Source: Ruminococcaceae bacterium UBA5579
Lineage (GTDB): Bacteria > Bacillota > Clostridia > Oscillospirales > Ruminococcaceae
Direction of reading: 5' to 3'
Assembly: GCA_002425305.1 (NCBI GenBank)
Contig: DILZ01000069.1
Coordinates: forward strand, 2,729 to 11,609
DNA: 8,881 nt
Shown: one piece after another, positions 1 to 5,975 of the stretch
Layout of the letters: each line of letters starts with the position of its first letter
Numbering within the stretch: position 1 is the first letter of the stretch
Program-made: the position numbers and the translations under genes
The notes under the pieces: generated by a model
The model's database searches: none
What the model saw: only the letters and a program-made list of their open reading frames with translations
Told to the model about the DNA's origin: nothing

Positions 1-695
1 CCTTACCGCGCACGGTGCTTTTGTCGAACGTCATCACCGTGGACGCTCACGACCCGCGCGTCTGCAACGCTATCCCGCTTATGGGATTTGATAATGTTAT
101 CCCGTCTTATCAGGTGCTTAAAACAATGTTCGCTTCGTTCCCCGATCTGGTTATCGACAAGGACAAGTTTATGGTTATAAGCCCCGATGAGGGCGCGCTC
201 AACCGCAATATGTTCTACGCTTCTATGCTTGAGGTGGAAATGGGAATGTTCTATAAACGCCGCGATTACTCCACGATAGTAAACGGGCGCAATCCCATTG
301 TTGCGCACGAGTATCTGGGCACCTCAGTTAAGGGAAAGACCGTGTTTGTTGCCGATGATATCATTTCCTCGGGCGAGTCTATGCTCGATATAGCTAAGGA
401 GCTTAAAAAGCGCGAGGCAAAGCGGTTCTTTGCTTACGCGACTTACGGAATATTCACAAACGGTCTTGAGGCATTTGACAAGGCTTACGAGGAGGGTATG
501 ATAGACGCGGTGTTCAGCACTAACCTCACATACCGCACTCCGGAGCTGATGAAACGCCCGTGGTACAAGGAGGTTGACGTATCTAAGTACATCGCATACT
601 TTGTTGCCAGCATAAACCACGACACCTCGATCTCCAATGTTATGGATCCCAACGAGAAGATAAAGGCGCTGCTCCGCGAGCATAAGGGGTTATAA
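1..695 (+). CDS. Ribose-phosphate pyrophosphokinase-like protein (PRPP synthetase family), 5'-truncated by the window edge
   Basis: The reading frame is open from the first full codon at position 3, so the true start lies upstream and about 230 C-terminal residues are visible. A GTG at 15 lies inside the conserved domain (ITVDAHDPR, the PRPP synthetase ITVDLH-type motif) and is not a credible start. The family transfers pyrophosphate from ATP to ribose-5-phosphate, giving PRPP for nucleotide, histidine and tryptophan synthesis in the cytosol. Visible motifs are the flexible-loop-like YKRRDYSTIVNGRNP and the PRPP-binding loop VADDIISSGES, which differs from the usual DDIIDTAGT/GGT type. The region after the loop (YATYGIFTNG, STNLTYRTPEL) also departs from the canonical ATHG and TDT motifs. 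This fits the divergent second PRPP synthetase type that I recall from many Clostridia, so catalytic activity is inferred. The gene ends 1 bp before rarA and is probably co-transcribed with it. I am confident of the family, less so of prs function. Confidence 0.85.
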   Translation, partial: LPRTVLLSNVITVDAHDPRVCNAIPLMGFDNVIPSYQVLKTMFASFPDLVIDKDKFMVISPDEGALNRNMFYASMLEVEMGMFYKRRDYSTIVNGRNPIVAHEYLGTSVKGKTVFVADDIISSGESMLDIAKELKKREAKRFFAYATYGIFTNGLEAFDKAYEEGMIDAVFSTNLTYRTPELMKRPWYKEVDVSKYIAYFVASINHDTSISNVMDPNEKIKALLREHKGL

Positions 696-696
696 T

Positions 697-1953
697 ATGC
701 CGCTCGCAGATAAAATTCGCCCGAACACGCTTGACGACGTTGTGGGGCAGACCCACCTTCTGGGAACGGGTAAGCTGCTTCGCCGTGTGATAGAGTCCGG
801 CAAAATACCGAATATGATATTTTATGGTCCGTCGGGGGTAGGGAAGACTACTGTTGCCCGTATTATTGCAAACTCGGCAAATATGCGGCTGCACAAGCTC
901 AACGGCACTAACGCTTCTACGGCAGACATCAAAAACATCGTTGCAGAGCTTGATACGTTTTTGGGCAGCAGCGGTATCTTGCTGTATCTTGACGAGATAC
1001 AATACCTCAATAAAAAACAGCAGCAAAGCCTTCTGGAGTACATTGAGGACGGCAGTATAACGCTTATAGCGTCCACTACCGAAAACCCGTATTTTTATGT
1101 CTACAACGCCATTTTATCGCGCAGCACGGTATTCGAGTTCAAGCCTGTTGAGCCACAGGAGCTTGAAAAAGCTGTTCGGCGCGGCTTTGCGGAGCTTTCC
1201 AAAGAAAATGGCACGGAATATGTTATTTCGGACGAGGCTGTGAACTATATTTGTCACGGGGTTGGCGGGGACGTTCGAAAATGCTTGAATACCGTTGAGC
1301 TGTGCGCGTTGTCGGCTGTTGACGGCAGGGTAGACCTCGAAACGGCTGTTGAACTCACGCAGCGCAGCAATATGCGTTATGATCGGGACGGAGATCAGCA
1401 CTACGATCTGCTTTCGGCACTTCAAAAATCCATTCGCGGCAGCGATGAAAACGCCGCGCTTCATTACGCGGCGCGGCTTATTGACGCGGGTGATATTATC
1501 TCGCTTTCACGGCGGCTTCTTGTTATCGCAGCGGAGGATATAGGGCTTGCGTACCCGCAGGCTATTCCGATTGTTAAGGCGTGCGTGGACAGCGCTATGC
1601 AGCTGGGACTTCCCGAGGCGCGGATACCGCTTGGAGACGCAGTTGTGCTGCTTGCGACTACTCCAAAGTCGAACTCCGCATATCTTGCTATGGACGCGGC
1701 TTTGGCGGACGTTCGCAACGGTGTGACGGGTGACTTTCCGCGGCATTTACAGAACAAGCACTACGACGGAGAGGATGCTGAGATCAAGGGACAGCACTAT
1801 CTATACCCGCACGATTTTCCGAACCATTATGTTAAACAGCAGTATCTTCCCGATAATATTAAGGATAAGGTGTATTATCAATTCGGCGATAATAAGCTTG
1901 AAAATGCCGCTCGAGAATATTGGGCCAAGATCAAGAGCGATAGTCAGAAATAA
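697..1953 (+). CDS. rarA: Replication-associated recombination protein A (RarA/MgsA), AAA+ ATPase
   Basis: The product is a 418-residue clamp-loader-like AAA+ ATPase of the RarA/MgsA/WRNIP1 family, which acts at stalled replication forks with single-strand-binding protein. Its opening (PLADKIRPNTLDDVVGQTHL) is the family's usual N-terminus. Walker A is GPSGVGKT at residues 44-51, Walker B is LLYLDEIQ at about 95-102, and a sensor-1 region STTENP lies at about 126-131. An arginine-finger segment SRSTVFEF and a sensor-2-like GGDVRKCLN follow. The C-terminal tetramerisation part carries the characteristic YLYPHDFPNHYVKQQYLP near residue 370. Length and domain order are complete. The ATG at 697 follows the upstream stop by one base, with AAGGGG at 684-689, seven bases before it, as ribosome site, which suggests translational coupling to the PRPP synthetase gene. 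The last 10 bp overlap the convergent S1 gene. The sequence shows no regulation of its own. Confidence 0.95.
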   Translation: MPLADKIRPNTLDDVVGQTHLLGTGKLLRRVIESGKIPNMIFYGPSGVGKTTVARIIANSANMRLHKLNGTNASTADIKNIVAELDTFLGSSGILLYLDEIQYLNKKQQQSLLEYIEDGSITLIASTTENPYFYVYNAILSRSTVFEFKPVEPQELEKAVRRGFAELSKENGTEYVISDEAVNYICHGVGGDVRKCLNTVELCALSAVDGRVDLETAVELTQRSNMRYDRDGDQHYDLLSALQKSIRGSDENAALHYAARLIDAGDIISLSRRLLVIAAEDIGLAYPQAIPIVKACVDSAMQLGLPEARIPLGDAVVLLATTPKSNSAYLAMDAALADVRNGVTGDFPRHLQNKHYDGEDAEIKGQHYLYPHDFPNHYVKQQYLPDNIKDKVYYQFGDNKLENAAREYWAKIKSDSQK

Positions 1954-2870
1954 GTGTCTATACGCTTTTTACAGTTTTCGGCAGAGTATACCCAACTGTC
2001 AATGTGATCGGAATTTATAAAATAATTAAGCTCGTTGTTGTGATAAGCGTTGTTTGAGTTGACAGCGTTCACGATGATGAGCTTTATTTTCATTTTTTCG
2101 GGGATTATCGCCTTTATGTAAACGCCGGCGTGCTGATTTACCTCGATATCGTCACGCGGTTCGGCAAGCCCTGCCAAATTCGGCGTAAGTTCCACAAATA
2201 TGCCGTAGTCCTCGATAGAACGCACGATACCTGTGACAGTTTCGCCTTGCGAAAACAATGCCGCGTTTTGTTCCCAGGTGCCAAGAAGCTCCTTGTGAGT
2301 AAGGCATACCCTGTCGTTGTCAAAGGATTTCACGATGGCTTTGATTCTCTGACCGATGCTGAAGCGGTCGGCTGGATGGGATATTCTGGAAACAGAGATC
2401 AAGTCTATCGGAATAAGTGACGGGATGCCGCACCCTACGTCCACAAAGCACCCGAATTGTTCTAAATGCGTTACCCGTGCGGGTATCACATCTCCCGGAA
2501 CAAGGCGGCTGATGTAGTTCTTTTCACACATCTGCTGTGCCCTTTTTCGCGAAAGCAAGGCGCGGATTATTCCGTTTGAATCTCGTTCAAAATCGGTGAC
2601 GACAAAGCACACGGGCTTATTAACTCGAGATATCAGCGCGATATCTTTTGTCGTGCCCTCCGCGATACCGATAGCGCCCTCCTCTCGCGGGATAATTCCG
2701 CGCATACAGCCGAGGTCTATCACAAGGTCGTGATCGCTGTTGCAGACAATACAGGGCGCTTCAAGTATTTTTTCGGTTTTCAAACACTCTGCCAGACTTT
2801 GATATGACGCTAAACAGGCAGTGTTTTCGGGAGTGCCGAATAATAAGCCCTCAGGCAGATACTCTTTCAT
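1944..2870 (-). CDS. S1 RNA-binding domain protein (three S1-like repeats, clostridial family)
   Basis: This 308-residue protein is built of S1-like OB-fold repeats at about residues 37-108, 125-195 and 209-265. Repeats two and three show the typical core: PGDVIPARVTHLEQFGCFVDV, and GETVTGIVRSIEDYGIFVEL with NLAGLAEP. The first repeat is more divergent but holds a very conserved stretch around GCMRGIIPREEGAIGIAEGT. A C-terminal tail of about 40 residues ends in SWVYSAENCKKRIDTYF, which I recall as conserved in homologues. It is often annotated as '30S ribosomal protein S1-like', but true S1 is longer, so it should be read as an accessory RNA-binding protein of unknown target. ATG at 2870 has GGAGG (2877-2881) six bases upstream. 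It converges on rarA and overlaps its end by 10 bp. The hydrogenase-type gene upstream is separated from it by a terminator, so it needs its own promoter within roughly 2885-2940; a weak TAGAAT-like -10 lies on the minus strand at 2902-2907. Confidence 0.88.
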   Translation of the reverse strand: MKEYLPEGLLFGTPENTACLASYQSLAECLKTEKILEAPCIVCNSDHDLVIDLGCMRGIIPREEGAIGIAEGTTKDIALISRVNKPVCFVVTDFERDSNGIIRALLSRKRAQQMCEKNYISRLVPGDVIPARVTHLEQFGCFVDVGCGIPSLIPIDLISVSRISHPADRFSIGQRIKAIVKSFDNDRVCLTHKELLGTWEQNAALFSQGETVTGIVRSIEDYGIFVELTPNLAGLAEPRDDIEVNQHAGVYIKAIIPEKMKIKLIIVNAVNSNNAYHNNELNYFINSDHIDSWVYSAENCKKRIDTYF

Positions 2871-2940
2871 TTTGTACCTCCAATGTGTTATTTTTCATTT
2901 AATTCTATGAAACATTTGAAGGCAATATGCAAGTGTATCA

Positions 2941-2975
2941 GAAAAACACCGCATTCGTAATTGAATGCGGTGTTT
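2941..2975 (-). terminator. Rho-independent terminator of the hydrogenase-MCP fusion gene
   Basis: A perfect 13-bp inverted repeat (2944-2956 with 2963-2975, arms AAACACCGCATTC/GAATGCGGTGTTT) closes a 6-base loop. Read on the minus strand it ends in a run of five T (2942-2946), three of them part of the stem. It starts 16 bases after the stop codon of the fusion gene. On the plus strand the following T-run is poor (TTTAATTATTTG), so it serves mainly the minus-strand gene. It separates that gene from the S1 gene downstream. Confidence 0.88.
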
Positions 2976-2991
2976 AATTATTTGTTCGTTG

Positions 2992-4866
2992 TCAATTGTT
3001 GGTGACTTCGAGGCTGGAAGCCAAATCGGTGACCTGATGAATTATATCGGTAATTTCCGATACGCTTTGACTGATGAATTTCAAGCTCTCGTTGAGTTCG
3101 TCAACAGACTGGTCGGTATTTGTTACATTCTCCTTTGTTCCGTCAACATCCAACATAATTTTTTCGGAGCAGTCTTTAATTCCGCCTATATTCTCCAATA
3201 TTTTATTGGTGTGCTGTTCGGCTGCCTTAAGAGTATCGGCTGATTTCACCGCTAACATTCTTATCTCACTTGCAACGACTGCAAAGCCCTTGCCGAACTG
3301 TCCCGCGCCCGCCGCTTCGATAGAGGCGTTTATTGCGAGGATATTGGTCTGTTCGGAAATTCCTTTGATTTTACCGAGAATACGTTCGTATTCGCCGATG
3401 CTGACGCTTATCTGATTTACAAACTTCGCTATTTCGTTTGCGTGCATAAGAATTCCGGCGATATCCTTGTCGAGCGTGCTCATATCGCTCTTGATATCAT
3501 CGTTCTTAACGGAGTTGTCCTCTGCCTGCTGATGGATAGGCAGTATTTTATCGGAAAGCATCTGCATAGACTGATGAATGTTTCCTACAACATCGGCAAG
3601 ACGATTGTTCTGGCTTTCGATCTTCGACGACATCTCCAAAAGTTTGTGTTTTTCACGAACTACGCAGTTTTCATAGCTGTTGTTGCCATAAAATATCGTG
3701 CGTGCCATATCGTGGCAGGTTTTGTAACCGCAGGCGTGGCAGTTGATATGCCTGTCTGCTTCGGTGTATTTGCCCATATTGTTGTAGATCTCGTTGAGCT
3801 CCTCGTCGGTGGGATCAATAGTGACGCATCTGTTCTCATATTTTCTGATAAAATCATCCAACACAAGCTTTTTGAATATGTCTTTGTGAAAACGCTTATT
3901 TGCGCTTACTTTTACTGCCCACTTTTTCGCGCTGATCATTATGTCGTATGCATTAAATGAATTGACGGCTTCACGCGCGCCTACGCCCGTATTACAGCCG
4001 AACTCGCAGTTCAATACGTCATATACGGTGGGGAGATGTGCCTTGTCTGTTTTCAAATAGACGTTAAGATCTTCATACACCTTGCCAGCACCTTCAGAAG
4101 TCGACACGGTAAGGTCGGGATCGTATGCGTGCAAACATTCCTTCAATCCGCCGGGTATCGGATAAAACGCGCCGTCAAAGCCGCGCGACGCCGAAAACTC
4201 AAACGGGCTGCGGCCGTGACTTAAAACAACATTATTCTTTTTTATGTAATTCATTATATTTTTGAAAGTAATGTTATAAGAGATTATCCCCGTGTTGTGG
4301 AACTCATCTGACTTTGCTATACACGGAGTTACGCCGACAAGAATATCCGAGTTGTTGAGATATTTCCTTACATAAATGCCCGCGCAAAGCAAGGGTGAAT
4401 GAACCGGCGAGAGTGACGGAATAAGACCGGGAGCGTGTTTTTCCGCGTAGTTAACAATAGCGGCACAAGGCTGAGATATAATTTTGCAGCCGTGGTGCTG
4501 ATTTACATACTGAATATGCATATATGTACAAATATCCGCGCCGAATGCACCGTCGTAGATATTTTTTACGCCTTGATTTTTAAACCATTGAAGAACGTGT
4601 CTCCAATTTCCGTCCATTGAAGATTTGATAGCAGGAGCTACCACAAACGAAACGTTTTGCGATTTGATAAGCGACATTACCGTTTCAAGGTCATCATCAT
4701 AGTATCTTGCTCCGTGTGTGCAAGCTTTTATACATTCACCGCACTGAATACATTCGGAATTAATTACTTGTACGGTTTCGCCATCGGAAGCATTCGCACT
4801 GGGTACAGGGCAGGCGCGTATACAAGCATTGCAGCCCATACATTTTTTTTCATCTACATGAACCAT
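2992..4866 (-). CDS. [FeFe]-hydrogenase-like sensor fused to a chemoreceptor (MCP) signalling domain
   Basis: A 624-residue cytosolic protein with no signal peptide or membrane helix. Domains in order: a 2x[4Fe-4S] ferredoxin (Cys 9, 12, 15, 19 and 39, 42, 45, 49); an [FeFe]-hydrogenase large-subunit domain at about 65-300; a four-cysteine Fe-S domain (CHACGYKTC, Cys 376, 379, 384, and Cys 401); and an MCP helical hairpin at about 405-624 with its tip at 500-540 ([17 protein letters not shown]). The three H-cluster loops are [15 protein letters not shown] and NCEFGC, so ligands Cys 134, 182, 287 and 291 and the Lys that contacts a cyanide ligand are kept, while the proton-relay Cys is Pro 133. 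Sensory group [FeFe]-hydrogenases are known to show this pattern, so I infer an H2 or redox sensor signalling through CheA/CheW or another partner. ATG at 4866 follows AAGGAG by seven bases. It has its own promoter and terminator. Confidence 0.9.
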   Translation of the reverse strand: MVHVDEKKCMGCNACIRACPVPSANASDGETVQVINSECIQCGECIKACTHGARYYDDDLETVMSLIKSQNVSFVVAPAIKSSMDGNWRHVLQWFKNQGVKNIYDGAFGADICTYMHIQYVNQHHGCKIISQPCAAIVNYAEKHAPGLIPSLSPVHSPLLCAGIYVRKYLNNSDILVGVTPCIAKSDEFHNTGIISYNITFKNIMNYIKKNNVVLSHGRSPFEFSASRGFDGAFYPIPGGLKECLHAYDPDLTVSTSEGAGKVYEDLNVYLKTDKAHLPTVYDVLNCEFGCNTGVGAREAVNSFNAYDIMISAKKWAVKVSANKRFHKDIFKKLVLDDFIRKYENRCVTIDPTDEELNEIYNNMGKYTEADRHINCHACGYKTCHDMARTIFYGNNSYENCVVREKHKLLEMSSKIESQNNRLADVVGNIHQSMQMLSDKILPIHQQAEDNSVKNDDIKSDMSTLDKDIAGILMHANEIAKFVNQISVSIGEYERILGKIKGISEQTNILAINASIEAAGAGQFGKGFAVVASEIRMLAVKSADTLKAAEQHTNKILENIGGIKDCSEKIMLDVDGTKENVTNTDQSVDELNESLKFISQSVSEITDIIHQVTDLASSLEVTNN

Positions 4867-4873
4867 TTGAATT

Positions 4874-4879
4874 CTCCTT
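4874..4879 (-). promoter_or_regulatory. Ribosome binding site of the hydrogenase-MCP gene
   Basis: The minus strand reads AAGGAG, seven bases before ATG at 4866. This fixes the start: it puts the first ferredoxin cysteine at residue 9, the usual distance from the N-terminus. Confidence 0.8.
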
Positions 4880-4894
4880 AAAAACCATAATAAA

Positions 4895-4917
4895 ACCTAT
4901 ATAAATAATATATAGGT
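4895..4917. repeat. Inverted repeat in the 5' leader of the hydrogenase-MCP gene
   Basis: ACCTATATA (4895-4903) and TATATAGGT (4909-4917) form a perfect 9-bp inverted repeat around a 5-base centre. It lies just downstream of the predicted -10 box, so it would be at or near the 5' end of the mRNA. It may be a second operator next to the dyad at 4927-4953, or a 5' stem-loop that stabilises the transcript. Its A+T richness means part of the symmetry could be chance, although the CC/GG ends are specific. Confidence 0.55.
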
Positions 4918-4926
4918 ATATATATT

Positions 4927-4953
4927 ATTATACTATATCAAGTATAGTATAAT
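4927..4953. repeat. Perfect 11-bp dyad overlapping the promoter (candidate operator)
   Basis: ATTATACTATA (4927-4937) and TATAGTATAAT (4943-4953) are exact reverse complements around the 5-base centre TCAAG. The dyad spans the -10 box, the entire spacer and part of the -35 box of the predicted promoter. Size and symmetry suit a dimeric helix-turn-helix repressor. I do not recognise the motif as belonging to a named regulator. Whether it is a bound site is inference. Confidence 0.6.
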
Positions 4954-4956
4954 CAA
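4927..4956 (-). promoter_or_regulatory. Predicted sigma-A-type promoter of the hydrogenase-MCP gene
   Basis: On the minus strand TTGATT (-35, 4951-4956) and a perfect TATAAT (-10, 4927-4932) are separated by 18 bases. The expected transcription start is near 4920, giving a leader of about 50 bases before ATG at 4866. The surrounding sequence is much richer in A+T than the genes. The -10 box and the whole spacer lie within a perfect palindrome, so a repressor bound there would block RNA polymerase. No plus-strand gene starts here, although the symmetry also places a TATAAT on that strand. Confidence 0.65.
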
Positions 4957-5046
4957 TGTATTTTTTTAACGATAAAAGCAGATAAAAATTGTGAAAAAGT
5001 GACAAAATTTATGTTGCTTTTCAGACGAAACGCCAGGTTGCAATAC

Positions 5047-5409
5047 CTACAAAAAACCTTTACCGTGATTTGGCAGTTCACCGTATTTTTCAAGGTATTT
5101 TTTCTCGGATATACGGCGGTTGAGGTCAGTGCAGATCTTGCTTAAACGACTGTATACCGTCTGATACAGGAATTTTGGGATATAAAAGATATAAATACGC
5201 GAAACGGCATTCCAATAAAACTGTATTTTATAGCCGTCTTCCGTAAACTTGTAGTTATAAAAATGGTCTACCACCTTTATTGGCAATCCCGTTTCGTAAT
5301 GATATCCGACAACAATATCCCAAAACGGACCCAACGCGTCAATATGATCCCAATTGTCAAAGCATATTTCAAGAACGTGAGGATCCCGTGATTTTTCAAG
5401 TGTAAACAT
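5047..5409 (-). CDS. Small uncharacterised protein, aromatic-rich, last gene of the aro operon
   Basis: I do not recognise this 120-residue protein. It has no signal peptide and no clear membrane helix. About one residue in five is aromatic (9 Phe, 12 Tyr, 3 Trp), concentrated at residues 15-90, with alternating hydrophobic and polar residues that suggest a beta-rich core (for example YKIQFYWNAVSRIYIFYIPK), followed by a charged helical C-terminal third (SRLSKICTDLNRRISEKKYLEKYG). ATG at 5409 is nine bases after the stop of the DUF4364 gene, with AGGGTG as ribosome site, so it is very probably translated from the aro transcript. The spacing and ribosome site support a real gene even without a known family. 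Downstream, 4957-5046 holds only an AT-rich imperfect hairpin and no convincing terminator. Confidence 0.72.
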   Translation of the reverse strand: MFTLEKSRDPHVLEICFDNWDHIDALGPFWDIVVGYHYETGLPIKVVDHFYNYKFTEDGYKIQFYWNAVSRIYIFYIPKFLYQTVYSRLSKICTDLNRRISEKKYLEKYGELPNHGKGFL

Positions 5410-5418
5410 TATTTCACC

Positions 5419-5973
5419 CTAAAAGCTCTGCTTTCCGAAAAAAACGTCCAAATATTTTGCAAAGGTTCGCGCGTCGGCCTTTACTTTATGTTTGATATCC
5501 TCCGCTTCCTGTTCGTCCTTTGCGGTCACTTCAACATAATATTTTTGCTGTGCTGTGGATTCGTCCATAACCGTGATGCCGACAATACACGTTTCGTCGG
5601 CGTTTTTGATATAGCGTACCGCAAGAAAAGACCCCTTTTTCTTCATTGCGTCACGGGTGTATACTCGAACCGCCTCACTGAACATCTTTTGACGGACCGA
5701 AAGCGGGAGTGAAGCGCCCAATTCCCGTGCCGCCTTTATTCCGTTCGGAGAATTTGTGTAAATGATCTCGCCGTCTATGTCGGTTTCAATACACAGATGA
5801 CTCCTGACTTTATCAAGCGCGGTAGTGAGGTCAAAATAGTTGACTGCATCCTCAAATGAAGTTATCTCAGCGAGCTGGCTTTTTGAAAGGGGACAGCCCA
5901 GCGAATAGATAAGATAACAAATAAGAACGCAAATATCATCTACATTATCTATGCGTATTCTGGGGATCTCCAC
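5419..5973 (-). CDS. DUF4364 family protein (winged-helix-like, function unknown)
   Basis: The product of about 184 residues matches my knowledge of DUF4364, a Firmicutes family with an N-terminal winged-helix-like part. The visible pattern is DICVLICYLIYSLGCPLSKSQL, then NYFDLTTALDKVRSHLCI, GIKAARELGASLPLSVRQKM and a beta-rich C-terminal half. It has no enzyme motif; a DNA- or protein-binding role is only inferred from the fold. Two GTG starts are possible. The one at 5979 overlaps the aroC stop (GTGA) but has only one base between it and GGAGG. The GTG at 5973 has seven bases and is preferred here; this removes the first two residues. It follows aroC and precedes the small orphan gene in the same operon, so transcription with shikimate genes is likely. 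Confidence 0.82.
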   Translation of the reverse strand: MEIPRIRIDNVDDICVLICYLIYSLGCPLSKSQLAEITSFEDAVNYFDLTTALDKVRSHLCIETDIDGEIIYTNSPNGIKAARELGASLPLSVRQKMFSEAVRVYTRDAMKKKGSFLAVRYIKNADETCIVGITVMDESTAQQKYYVEVTAKDEQEAEDIKHKVKADARTFAKYLDVFFGKQSF

Positions 5974-5975
5974 GT

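Noticed and set aside
3..308. A minus-strand open frame opposite the start of the PRPP synthetase gene.
   Set aside because: It is antisense to conserved PRPP synthetase sequence and its product is low in recognisable structure.
2902..2932. Possible promoter for the S1 gene: TTGCAT and TAGAAT on the minus strand.
   Set aside because: The spacing is 19 bases and both boxes are imperfect. A promoter is expected in this gap after the terminator, but the exact boxes cannot be supported.
3442..3960. A plus-strand open frame of 172 codons inside the hydrogenase-MCP gene.
   Set aside because: It is antisense to conserved Fe-S and MCP coding sequence, has no ribosome site, and its translation shows no recognisable domain. 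It is a by-product of the minus-strand gene's codon use.
4989..5005. TTGTGAAAAAGTGACAA upstream of the hydrogenase-MCP promoter resembles a Rex (NADH-sensing repressor) operator.
   Set aside because: It is 17 bases long against the usual 18, and only the outer TTGT/ACAA are symmetric; the inner arms do not match. It is also over 30 bp upstream of the -35 box in an A-rich stretch where such a match can arise by chance.
4982..5012. Imperfect inverted repeat (9 of 11 pairs, 9-base loop) after the aro operon, considered as its terminator.
   Set aside because: The stem is almost all A-T with two central mismatches and no directly adjacent T-run, so it would be unstable. The operon may end here by another route or run on into the next gene.
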